A stretch of DNA of 5,522 nucleotides from an uncultured Actinomyces sp. (GCA_915063485.1 CAJZDJ010000101.1:1-5522), one strand, 5' to 3'; shown: positions 1 through 5,522, counted from the stretch's first letter. Notes: generated by a model not told the origin, from the letters alone. A program made the numbers and translations.

Positions 1-1
1 G

Positions 2-2488
2 CACCTGTCCGATAAACAGCAGTTGCTGCGTGACTCGCTTTCTGGCGGCTTTGTGGCAATTAAAGACGGCGAGACCCTGCAGCAGCGCTTTACTGCCGCT
101 GAAAACGGTTTAGACGGACTGCAAGGCCAATTCAAACTGGGCATTATGGACTCTAGCTGTCGCCTAGAGCTGCGGCTAAGTGAAGTCCACGCCCAGCCCG
201 GCACCCAAGCCCTAGTTCCCCAGGAGCAGGCGGGCCAAGCTCAAGCAGGCCAAGCCCAAGCGACGTCGAGCCACGGCACGCCAGCCCAAAACGCCTCTGC
301 CCAAAACGCCGCAGCCACCCCCAGCCCGACCATTACGCAAGTAGCCAGCCAAAGCCTGCCCTGCGCCCAAGCCATGGTCAATGAGTCAGGCACCAAAATT
401 ATGGGTTTTAAACCCATCGCCAACTCCAAAGGCAAAACCTACCAAGTGGCGCTCAGCGTTAAAGCTAACAAACCCACCGTGGTAGTAACCCGCTACTACT
501 ACTACAACTCGGTCTCAGCTACAGACCCCGACCGCCCCAACGAAAAACGCAAACTCCACGTAGACAACCAACCCAACTACCAGGTCAAAACTGGTGAACA
601 GGTACTTAAAGCCGGTGGGGCTACCCTTAACAACCAGGAGCTGGCCGCGCGTGAAAAGAACCTGCGTGGCAGTGGGGAAGTAACCACTACCGCCCTGCTG
701 CCCATCTATTCCGATGCCGGTTGGTGGGGTACCTTGCAGCGCGGCCTGCAACGCTCCCAAGGACTAGGCCCCTGGTGGGTCAGCACCCCCGCATTAGTGA
801 TTTGGTTTGCGGCTACCGCAGTCAGCGCTGTGGCAGCTGCTGTTTTGGCGGTGCGGCGCTCGCGCTGGACTATGGCCCTGGTGGGGGTTTTCGCCCTGTT
901 CCAGGCGCTAGTGTGGGCGGCAGTTATCCCTATTTTCAACGGGATGGATGAGTACCAGCATGTGTCCTACATACAGTATTTAGCCACCCACAATGGCCCA
1001 GATAGCGGCCTAACTCAGGGCTCAGCTAACTACTCTCCACAGCTAGTGCACGCCTATAAAGCCTCCAACCTGTTCTATGCCTGGGGCACGGACCGCTTTG
1101 ACTACAGCCAGATTTCCTCACTAAACGGACAGCTCAATCAGCTGCCTGACCGCGCCCTGGTACGTCCGCAAGTGACCCAGTATCCGCCCGGTTATTACCT
1201 GGCTGGGGCTCTGGTGTATAAGCTTTCGCCGCACACGGGCCTGAGCCAGTACTACGATGTGCGCCTACTATCAGTGGCTTTAGCGGTAGTGGGGGCGCTG
1301 GGTATGGCTTACTTTGCTCGCCAGCTGTTCCCGCGCCGGGCTTTGGTGGCCACGCTCGTGTCTTTGTCGGCGCTAGCTCACCCGATGATGGCCCACCAAA
1401 GCGCCATTATTAACAACGACATTTTGGTGATTAGCGCCAGTATCTGGGCCCTGGCTTTAGCTACCCGTGCCCTAAATGCGCAGCGCCCCCTGCGTTGGCT
1501 AGCTGGTGCAGGTGTGGCTACCGGTATTGCTATGGCTAAACCGCAAGGCATTTTGATTGCGGCCATGGTGGCTTTGGCGCTCATTGTGGTGGCGGTGCGT
1601 GCTCGTAGCTTCAAGCTAGCTCTTAAAGGCGGCTTGCTTAGCGGCGGCGGGTTCATTGCCGTGTATATCTGGTGGCCTATCTATCGCGTCATAGTGGGTT
1701 TTGGTTCAGTGATTGCTGCCCCGCGCCCACAGGTGAACCTGGTAAATACTGGGGGAGGCCTAGCCATGGGGCCGGTGCGTCAGCGTGGCTTGTGGGAGGA
1801 GTGGCAGCTGTTCTGGAATGACCAGAGCGCAGATGACTACACCCTGTTTAAAGCCCGCTGGATTAAGCAGTTCTTCGGTAACTTTGGCTGGTTGGATGTG
1901 TTTTACCCAACGCGCATCTATCACCTGCTGGCTCAGGCCATGGAGTTGTTTGCGATTATCTGCCTGATCTGGGTGGTCCAGCGCTGTGTGCGGCTGGCGC
2001 TTAACCTCTTGCGTCCTCTAGCTGCTGGTGCCGACGACGCCGCTGGGGTAAGTGGTGACCTTGCCGCCCCGCAGGCTGATGAGACTGCGCAAGACGGCGC
2101 CGTCGTCGCCAAAAAGCAGGCAGGCCAGACAGGCCGGCAGCTGGGGGCTAGACGCAACCAAACCGCCACCTGGATCTGGTGGTGCCTGGCGTTAACTGTA
2201 GGCTACCTGGTAGCTATTAACCTTCTGGGCTTTATCTACTACATCATGGCTGGACACGACGACCTGCTCCAAGGTCGCTATATCCTGCCGGCGGTGGCGG
2301 GGCTATACGCTCTGCCTGCCCTGTTAACCCAGGCAGCAGTGCAAAGCCTGCAAAATAATCCCTGGCGTCCAGTGCGTGGCGCGTGGCTAGATAAACTAGT
2401 GCCAGCCGTGGCGCTAGCGGTTTTCGCCGCAGTCATGGTGCTGAACTTAGCGGGGCTGGGGGTTATCTTCGAGCGCTTCTATGTGTAA
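2..2488 (+). CDS. DUF2142/GT-C-like polytopic membrane protein with large extracytoplasmic domain (5'-truncated)
   Basis: The frame is open to the left edge, so the gene starts outside the window; the TTG at 23 is only an internal Leu codon. Residues are counted from that TTG. Residues 1-240 look soluble and beta-rich, with the landmark FKPIANSKGKTY at 129-140, a pattern I associate with outside domains of large membrane glycosyltransferases. An Ala/Gln-rich insert (about 66-100) interrupts it. Membrane segments follow at roughly 253-275, 283-304, 411-431, 440-458, 462-480, 492-526, 535-558, 638-660, 716-740, 752-772 and 792-815. Family-like landmarks are MDEYQH (308-313), QYPPGYY (386-392), INND (463-466), GWLD (622-625) and LQGRY (749-753). 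DUF2142 proteins are thought to resemble GT-C glycosyltransferases, in which an acidic residue in the first outer loop is catalytic. Lying 81 bp before rmlCD, it may transfer or process a lipid-linked sugar in surface polysaccharide synthesis; the substrate is unknown. The call as a polytopic DUF2142/GT-C relative is fairly firm; the enzymatic role is inference. Confidence 0.75.
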   Translation, partial: HLSDKQQLLRDSLSGGFVAIKDGETLQQRFTAAENGLDGLQGQFKLGIMDSSCRLELRLSEVHAQPGTQALVPQEQAGQAQAGQAQATSSHGTPAQNASAQNAAATPSPTITQVASQSLPCAQAMVNESGTKIMGFKPIANSKGKTYQVALSVKANKPTVVVTRYYYYNSVSATDPDRPNEKRKLHVDNQPNYQVKTGEQVLKAGGATLNNQELAAREKNLRGSGEVTTTALLPIYSDAGWWGTLQRGLQRSQGLGPWWVSTPALVIWFAATAVSAVAAAVLAVRRSRWTMALVGVFALFQALVWAAVIPIFNGMDEYQHVSYIQYLATHNGPDSGLTQGSANYSPQLVHAYKASNLFYAWGTDRFDYSQISSLNGQLNQLPDRALVRPQVTQYPPGYYLAGALVYKLSPHTGLSQYYDVRLLSVALAVVGALGMAYFARQLFPRRALVATLVSLSALAHPMMAHQSAIINNDILVISASIWALALATRALNAQRPLRWLAGAGVATGIAMAKPQGILIAAMVALALIVVAVRARSFKLALKGGLLSGGGFIAVYIWWPIYRVIVGFGSVIAAPRPQVNLVNTGGGLAMGPVRQRGLWEEWQLFWNDQSADDYTLFKARWIKQFFGNFGWLDVFYPTRIYHLLAQAMELFAIICLIWVVQRCVRLALNLLRPLAAGADDAAGVSGDLAAPQADETAQDGAVVAKKQAGQTGRQLGARRNQTATWIWWCLALTVGYLVAINLLGFIYYIMAGHDDLLQGRYILPAVAGLYALPALLTQAAVQSLQNNPWRPVRGAWLDKLVPAVALAVFAAVMVLNLAGLGVIFERFYV
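230..259 (+). repeat. Two 15-bp tandem repeats coding Ala-Gly-Gln-Ala-Gln twice
   Basis: Two adjacent 15-bp units (230-244 and 245-259) differ at two third-codon positions and are in frame, so each encodes AGQAQ. They sit in the low-complexity insert of the extracytoplasmic domain of the first gene. A gain or loss of a unit would keep the frame, so the linker length may vary between strains. Confidence 0.9.
284..313 (+). repeat. Two 15-bp tandem repeats coding AQNAS / AQNAA
   Basis: Units at 284-298 and 299-313 share their first 12 bases exactly and differ in the last codon (TCT against GCA). They are in frame and belong to the same Ala/Gln-rich insert as the repeat at 230-259, but the unit sequence is different, so the two arrays look like separate expansions. 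Confidence 0.85.
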
Positions 2489-2509
2489 TATTTCTAGCTT
2501 TTTAAAGCA

Positions 2510-2538
2510 TAAAGTCACGGTAGCGGCTAACCTATTAT
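2510..2538 (+). promoter_or_regulatory. Possible promoter for rmlCD
   Basis: The 81-bp gap between the first gene and rmlCD holds TATTAT at 2533-2538, a 5-of-6 match to a sigma-70 type -10 box. The matching -35 region (about 2510-2515) is poor. The -10 lies inside a 5-bp-arm inverted repeat (2530-2534 with 2539-2543), which could be chance or a small operator. If it is real, the leader would be about 25 nt. Read-through from the upstream gene is an equally good explanation, because no terminator separates the two. Confidence 0.3.
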
Positions 2539-2560
2539 TAGGTCGCGTCAGTTTGAGAAC

Positions 2561-2567
2561 GGAAAAG
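2561..2567 (+). promoter_or_regulatory. Ribosome binding site of rmlCD
   Basis: GGAAAAG lies a few bases before the ATG at 2570. It is a moderate purine-rich Shine-Dalgarno match at workable spacing and supports this start, where the RmlC N-terminus also begins at the usual place. Confidence 0.65.
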
Positions 2568-2569
2568 TA

Positions 2570-3979
2570 ATGCCCGATCAGTTAACCGTTGAATCTACTC
2601 CTATCCCCGGATTCCTACGCCTGACTTTGCCTGTCCATGGAGACAACCGCGGTTGGTTCAAGGAAAACTGGCAGCGTGAAAAGATGGTGGCGCTGGGTCT
2701 GCCCGATTTTGGCCCGGTGCAAAACAACATCTCATTTAACGATGAGGTGGGTGTTACCCGTGGTATTCACGCCGAGCCCTGGGACAAGTACGTTTCGGTA
2801 GCCACCGGTAAGGTTTTTGGTGCTTGGGTGGACCTACGCGAAGGCCCTAGCTTCGGCCAGGTTTACACCACCATCATTGAGCCGGGCGTGGCCGTCTATG
2901 TGCCGCGCGGGGTGGGTAACTCCTACCAGACCCTAGAGCCCAACACAGCCTACACCTACCTGGTAAATGACCACTGGTCGCCGGACGCCGAATACACTTT
3001 CTTGAACCTAGCTGATGAAACTGTGGCTATTGACTGGCCCATCAGCCTGGACAAGGCCATCCTGTCTGCCAAAGACTTGGCTCACCCGCGCCTAGAGGCA
3101 GTGACCCCCTTCCCGCCGGCAGCTAAGCGTGCGCTGGTAACCGGCGCCCACGGCCAGCTGGGCCGCGAGCTGATGCGTCAGCTACCCCAGGCCGGCTACC
3201 AGGTCACGGGGGTGGATCTACCTGAGGTAGACATTTCTGACACTGAGGCCATGGAGGCTTTTGATTTCTCCGCCTACGACGTGGTGATTAACGCCGCCGC
3301 CTGGACTGACGTGGATGGCGCTGAAACTGCCCAGGGGCGCCCGCTGGCTTGGAAGGCCAACGCCACTGGCCCGGCTAACCTGGCCCGTGCCGCCGCCAAG
3401 CATGGCTTCACCCTGGTGCACATCTCCACCGAGTATGTTTTTGACGGCACTGCCCAGGCTCACACTGAAACTGAGCCGCCCAGCCCGCTAGGCGTATACG
3501 CCCAGTCCAAGGCTGGTGGTGACGCCGCCGTTAGCGCCGCCCCCAAGCACTACCTGGTACGCACCAGCTGGGTGGTGGGTGAGGGCAAGAACTTCATCCG
3601 CACTATGGCTGGTCTAGCTGAGCGCGACGTTAAGCCTGCCGTGGTTGATGACCAGGTGGGTCGCCTAACCTTCACCAGTGACTTGGCTAGCGGCATTATC
3701 TACCTGCTGGGTCAGCAGGCCCCCTACGGCACCTACAACCTCACCGGTGGTGGCGAGGTAGTGTCTTGGGCGCAGGTAGCTAAGCGTGTTTATGAGCTAA
3801 CCGGCCATGACCCCGCTGACGTAACCCCCATCAGCACCGCCGAGTACTTTGCTGGTAAGCAAGTAGCTCCCCGCCCGCTGGTGTCCACCATGGATCTGAG
3901 CAAGATTGAGGCCATTGGCTTTAAGCCTTCTGATTCCATGCAGTTGCTAGAAACATACGTGCAAACCCTGCGTTCCTAA
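2570..3979 (+). CDS. rmlCD: Bifunctional dTDP-4-dehydrorhamnose 3,5-epimerase / dTDP-4-dehydrorhamnose reductase (RmlC-RmlD fusion)
   Basis: This cytoplasmic 469-residue enzyme should carry out the last two steps of dTDP-L-rhamnose synthesis: 3,5-epimerisation of dTDP-4-keto-6-deoxyglucose, then NAD(P)H-dependent reduction at C4. Residues 1-180 form the RmlC cupin, with DNRGWFKE (25-32), QNNISF (51-56), RGIH with the expected catalytic His67, Tyr130 at the place of the general acid, and LSAKD with Asp169 partnering the His. Residues 186-469 form the RmlD extended-SDR domain: glycine motif TGAHGQLG (191-198), NAAAWTDVD (241-249), STEYVFDG (286-293) and Tyr310-x3-Lys314. Such fusions are known in Actinobacteria. 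Oddities are GVGNSY (115-119 region) where ordinary RmlC has an AHGF motif, and RGIHAE where it has RGLHxQ. rmlA and rmlB are not in the window. A hairpin follows 8 bp after the stop. The function is very likely; kinetics of the altered epimerase site are not predictable. Confidence 0.95.
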   Translation: MPDQLTVESTPIPGFLRLTLPVHGDNRGWFKENWQREKMVALGLPDFGPVQNNISFNDEVGVTRGIHAEPWDKYVSVATGKVFGAWVDLREGPSFGQVYTTIIEPGVAVYVPRGVGNSYQTLEPNTAYTYLVNDHWSPDAEYTFLNLADETVAIDWPISLDKAILSAKDLAHPRLEAVTPFPPAAKRALVTGAHGQLGRELMRQLPQAGYQVTGVDLPEVDISDTEAMEAFDFSAYDVVINAAAWTDVDGAETAQGRPLAWKANATGPANLARAAAKHGFTLVHISTEYVFDGTAQAHTETEPPSPLGVYAQSKAGGDAAVSAAPKHYLVRTSWVVGEGKNFIRTMAGLAERDVKPAVVDDQVGRLTFTSDLASGIIYLLGQQAPYGTYNLTGGGEVVSWAQVAKRVYELTGHDPADVTPISTAEYFAGKQVAPRPLVSTMDLSKIEAIGFKPSDSMQLLETYVQTLRS

Positions 3980-3987
3980 GCATGAAC

Positions 3988-4021
3988 TAACCCTGGACCT
4001 GTTAGCTTAGGTCCAGGGTTA
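3988..4021 (+). terminator. Perfect 13-bp hairpin after rmlCD
   Basis: Arms 3988-4000 and 4009-4021 are perfect inverted copies (TAACCCTGGACCT) around an 8-nt loop. The following stretch, AGTTTATAT, is T-rich but not a clean U-run, so termination may be partial. The perfect symmetry means the hairpin would form in RNA from either strand. It lies between the rmlCD stop and the GTG of the next gene and probably separates or dampens their transcription. Confidence 0.75.
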
Positions 4022-4031
4022 AGTTTATATA
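4002..4031 (+). promoter_or_regulatory. Weak promoter candidate for the second DUF2142-like gene
   Basis: TATATA at 4026-4031 could act as a -10 box, with TTAGCT at 4002-4007 as a poor -35 at 18-bp spacing. The -35 would then lie in the loop of the rmlCD terminator, and the leader would be only about 10 nt. The match is weak; read-through past the hairpin may serve instead. Confidence 0.2.
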
Positions 4032-4033
4032 TG

Positions 4034-4040
4034 AAAGGTG
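4034..4040 (+). promoter_or_regulatory. Ribosome binding site deciding the GTG start at 4048
   Basis: AAAGGTG lies 7 bases before GTG 4048 and is the best Shine-Dalgarno match in the gap. It supports the GTG start, which yields a basic N-terminus (MKLPRVPR) followed at once by a hydrophobic segment, as expected of a membrane protein. Confidence 0.65.
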
Positions 4041-4047
4041 CAGCCTC

Positions 4048-4575
4048 GTGAAGCTACCGCGCGTACCCAGGACAGCATTGGTGGTGTTGGCTTTTTGCTT
4101 CGCTTTAGTCAGTGGCTTTAGCTGGGTTGTGGCCTCTGCGCCTGGCTCTAGCCCCGACGACGACTACCACCTGGTGTCCATGTGGTGTCCGCGTCCGGTT
4201 ACTGAAAGCTGCGCTACTAAGGTGGTTGAGGGCCAGCTGCGGGTGGGTGTGCCCGCGGCTTTACCTGGTGCTACCTGTTCTTCTTTCCACGTCGATATTT
4301 CGCAGGCGATGTGTAATCGCTACTCCGATAAGCGCATCAGTTACTCGCTGCGTTACGACGACGGTAACTACCCTTACGGCTACTACCACTTCCACCATAT
4401 GTTTAAGCCCCTGGGCGTGCAGGGCCTGGTGATAGCTTCACGCACTGCCAATATGGTTATAGCCCTGGCTTTGCTAGGGTCAATTGGTTTGCTGGCGCCG
4501 CCTAAACTGCGCGGGGCTTACCTGCTCCATGGGGGCTGCCTGGATGCCCATTGGCATCTATTTCATAACTTCTAA
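4048..4575 (+). CDS. N-terminal fragment of the frameshifted DUF2142-like protein
   Basis: As written, this frame encodes 175 residues. A basic start is followed by one membrane segment (about 9-30) and an extracytoplasmic loop of about 95 residues, then a second segment (about 123-150). The loop opens with SSPDDDYH (34-41), where GT-C relatives carry their catalytic acid. It has four cysteines at 47, 55, 77 and 89, which could form two disulfides outside the cell. NYPYGYYHFHH (107-117) matches the aromatic-proline stretch typical of the family. The last 13 residues or so, after the G5 run, are hydrophilic and His-rich and look like frameshift product. On its own this fragment would lack most of the membrane domain. 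Confidence 0.6.
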   Translation: MKLPRVPRTALVVLAFCFALVSGFSWVVASAPGSSPDDDYHLVSMWCPRPVTESCATKVVEGQLRVGVPAALPGATCSSFHVDISQAMCNRYSDKRISYSLRYDDGNYPYGYYHFHHMFKPLGVQGLVIASRTANMVIALALLGSIGLLAPPKLRGAYLLHGGCLDAHWHLFHNF

Positions 4576-5473
4576 TAACCCCTCTAGCTGGTCAATTACG
4601 GGTGTGGCCGGCTTTAGCGCGGGGCTGTTGGCCTCCCTTTATGCCAGTGGACGACGGCGCTGGTACCTGCTGGCTTTGGCTTGCGTGGGAGCGCTGCTGT
4701 GCTACACCTCACGGGCGGATGCTTCCTTCCACATCTTTGTGGTGGCCCTAGCTATCTGTGTGGCTTGCGCTAAGTGGCGCACTCACAAGGTACAGCTGGC
4801 GGTGGCCACCTTAGCCAGTGTAATTGGCGTGTATCTGATGCTTTCCTCAGGCTCTGCCACTATCGCTGAGGGGCATGCCGAAGCTGTGTCCATGGACAAA
4901 AAGATTGACGTCATGGAAAAGAACGTAACCCACTTGGCTAAGTTCTTCTCCGGTTTTTGGGGTCTGTGGGCTGGGGCCGGCTGGAAGGATATTCCTTCCG
5001 ACGGTTACTCCGGCATGATCGCCATTTTGCTGGTGGGCTTCATTATCATGCTGGGCGCGGGGCGTATTGGTTGGCGCAAGGCTATGGGGGCGATTATCAC
5101 CCTGGGGGCTATGGCTGGCATTTCAGTGCTGGTAGCTACCCCGCCGGCTTTCCCCAGTATGTTTGCCTACCAGCCGCGCTATGCTCAGCCGCTGCTGTTT
5201 GCCTGGCTGCTGCCCTGGTTGTTCCTGGGTATTAAACGCCCACTGCTGACGCGTTCACAGGCGGCGCTGTACTGGGCTGGTATGGTGACCGTCAATGCGG
5301 TGTTCATGCACAAACTGATTTTCCGCTACACCCACGGCCTGGTGGGGGGACGTCACTTCTTAAACCTTAACTTTGATGTGCACTGGTGGTGGCAAGATGC
5401 TTTGCTGACCCCCATGAGTACCTGGATTGAACTAGCCCCCGAAAGTTGGACTGGTTTAATTCTAGGTGGTTAG
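4484..5473 (+). CDS. C-terminal fragment of the frameshifted DUF2142-like protein
   Basis: The longest open reading from a possible start is TTG 4484 (329 residues), but its first 17 residues or so are Cys/Arg-rich and do not look real. Family-like sequence begins with GAAWMPIG just after the G5 run. No convincing ribosome binding site precedes TTG 4484 or ATG 4529, so separate translation is doubtful. Numbering from 4484, the fragment holds NNPSSW (31-36), several membrane segments (about 22-52, 60-75, 82-97, 103-122, 177-194, 200-219, 234-250, 258-276), GWKD (166-169) in an outer loop and YQPRYAQPLL (229-238), the counterpart of LQGRYILP in the first gene. The stop is 4 bp before the terminal hairpin. 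Confidence 0.55.
   Translation: MVCWRRLNCAGLTCSMGAAWMPIGIYFITSNNPSSWSITGVAGFSAGLLASLYASGRRRWYLLALACVGALLCYTSRADASFHIFVVALAICVACAKWRTHKVQLAVATLASVIGVYLMLSSGSATIAEGHAEAVSMDKKIDVMEKNVTHLAKFFSGFWGLWAGAGWKDIPSDGYSGMIAILLVGFIIMLGAGRIGWRKAMGAIITLGAMAGISVLVATPPAFPSMFAYQPRYAQPLLFAWLLPWLFLGIKRPLLTRSQAALYWAGMVTVNAVFMHKLIFRYTHGLVGGRHFLNLNFDVHWWWQDALLTPMSTWIELAPESWTGLILGG
4531..4535 (+). other. G5 run, most likely frameshift point
   Basis: In the first frame the codons read CAT GGG GGC; with one base skipped they read CAT GGG GCT GCC TGG. A Gly-tRNA on GGG 4531-4533 could re-pair with GGG 4532-4534, so a +1 slip is chemically possible. A one-base insertion or a sequencing error in the run gives the same picture. 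The exact point could lie elsewhere in 4436-4575, but this is the only homopolymer there whose correction gives a clean membrane sequence. Confidence 0.6.
4541..4560 (+). repeat. Small hairpin just downstream of the G5 run
   Basis: GATGCC (4543-4548) and GGCATC (4553-4558) are inverted copies around a 4-nt loop. A G·U pair (4542/4559) and a T-A pair (4541/4560) extend the stem to 8 bp. It begins 5 nt after the G5 run. It is short and inside coding sequence, so it may be chance. Confidence 0.35.
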
Positions 5474-5477
5474 GGTC

Positions 5478-5520
5478 TCAAGGGTCTGATTCCGATATTG
5501 CATCGGGGTCAGGCCCTTGA
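5478..5520 (+). terminator. 19-bp terminator-like hairpin after the second DUF2142-like gene
   Basis: Arms 5478-5496 and 5502-5520 pair over 19 positions around the loop ATTGC. Sixteen are Watson-Crick pairs; the other three (5485, 5490, 5491) are U·G wobbles with U in the left arm. In RNA from the - strand those three become A·C mismatches, so the structure favours + strand transcripts. It starts 4 bp after the stop codon at 5471-5473. The window ends 2 bases later, so a U-run cannot be seen. Confidence 0.8.
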
Positions 5521-5522
5521 AT

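Larger units (their letters stand above)
4048..5473 (+). pseudogene. DUF2142-like membrane protein gene interrupted by a one-base frameshift
   Basis: Two overlapping frames carry the two halves of one DUF2142-family protein. The first frame runs from GTG 4048 to a stop at 4573-4575; the second is open from 4436 to the stop at 5471-5473. The join must therefore lie between 4436 and 4575. Dropping one G from GGGGG at 4531-4535 gives a continuous 474-residue protein reading LLHGAAWMPIGIYF across the join, a natural membrane helix leading into the NNPSSW motif. The reconstructed protein has the family landmarks PDDDYH (36-41), NYPYGYY (107-113), NNPSSW (176-181), GWKD (311-314) and YQPRY (374-378), matching in order the motifs of the first gene in this window. 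Composition is even on both sides and there is no other lesion, which points to a recent mutation or a sequencing error rather than an old decayed gene. If intact, the product would be a polytopic, possibly GT-C type, envelope enzyme. Confidence 0.75.

Noticed and set aside
23..25. TTG as the true start of the first gene
   Set aside because: The frame continues without a stop to base 2, no ribosome binding site precedes it, and the protein lacks the N-terminal membrane segment expected before an outer domain.
241..435. Reverse-strand frame opposite the Ala/Gln-rich insert
   Set aside because: It mirrors the low-complexity codons of the real gene and has no start signals or recognisable motifs. 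The other reverse-strand frames at 515-760, 706-939, 1378-1656, 1933-2169 and 3218-3463 are rejected for the same reason.
494..505. Four TAC codons in a row (Tyr158-161) as a microsatellite
   Set aside because: Four copies is short, and a Tyr-rich beta strand is a sufficient explanation.
2497..2508. GCTTT-TT-AAAGC inverted repeat after the first gene as a terminator
   Set aside because: The stem is only 5 bp with a 2-nt loop and A/T-rich, and no U-run follows, so it is unlikely to stop transcription.
4112..4432. 106-residue frame inside the start of the second DUF2142-like gene
   Set aside because: Its Leu/Thr/Arg-rich product looks like out-of-frame reading. The frame-1 translation has the family motifs over the same bases.
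4541..4560. Stem as a stimulator of ordinary -1 programmed frameshifting
   Set aside because: A -1 shift enters the wrong frame; the downstream half requires +1 or -2.
4957..5235. 92-residue frame inside the C-terminal half
   Set aside because: It overlaps the GWKD and YQPRY coding region in another frame and has a Gly/His-rich product of no recognisable type.
1..5522. Mobile element, CRISPR array or toxin-antitoxin module
   Set aside because: No transposase, integrase, nuclease, direct-repeat array or small gene pair is visible on either strand.

Overview
The window looks like actinobacterial chromosome, probably Actinomycetaceae or Bifidobacteriaceae. The basis is a G+C content visibly above 50%, a GTG start, a fused RmlC-RmlD enzyme of the kind known in Actinobacteria, and two large DUF2142-like membrane proteins. 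The genus is an inference and cannot be fixed from the sequence alone. All genes lie on the + strand and almost all of the window is coding. I see no tRNA, rRNA, CRISPR array, insertion sequence or integrase.

Layout. (1) From the left edge to 2488 is the 3' part of a large polytopic membrane protein whose start lies outside the window. It has an extracytoplasmic beta-rich domain of about 240 residues carrying a low-complexity Ala/Gln insert with two short tandem repeats, followed by a DUF2142/GT-C-like membrane domain. (2) An 81-bp gap holds a possible promoter and a ribosome binding site. It leads to rmlCD (2570-3979), a bifunctional dTDP-4-dehydrorhamnose 3,5-epimerase / dTDP-4-dehydrorhamnose reductase that makes dTDP-L-rhamnose. 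(3) A perfect 13-bp hairpin (3988-4021) follows. (4) A second DUF2142-like gene occupies 4048-5473. Its reading frame is broken by one extra base, most simply in the G5 run at 4531-4535; removing one G gives a continuous 474-residue protein. (5) The window closes with a 19-bp terminator-like hairpin (5478-5520).

How the parts fit. RmlCD supplies the activated sugar dTDP-L-rhamnose in the cytoplasm. The two flanking membrane proteins share four landmarks: an acidic/His motif after an early membrane segment, an Asn-Asn motif, GWxD and Q(G/P)RY. They resemble GT-C type enzymes that work on the outer face of the membrane with lipid-linked sugars. The reasonable inference is a cell-wall or surface polysaccharide locus containing rhamnose. 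No canonical GT-A/GT-B glycosyltransferase, flippase or polymerase is visible here, so the polymer and the exact role of the two membrane proteins remain unknown.

The items most worth checking are the frameshift, which could be a sequencing error, a true mutation or recoding, and the altered epimerase active-site surroundings. I do not see a clearly new biological system.
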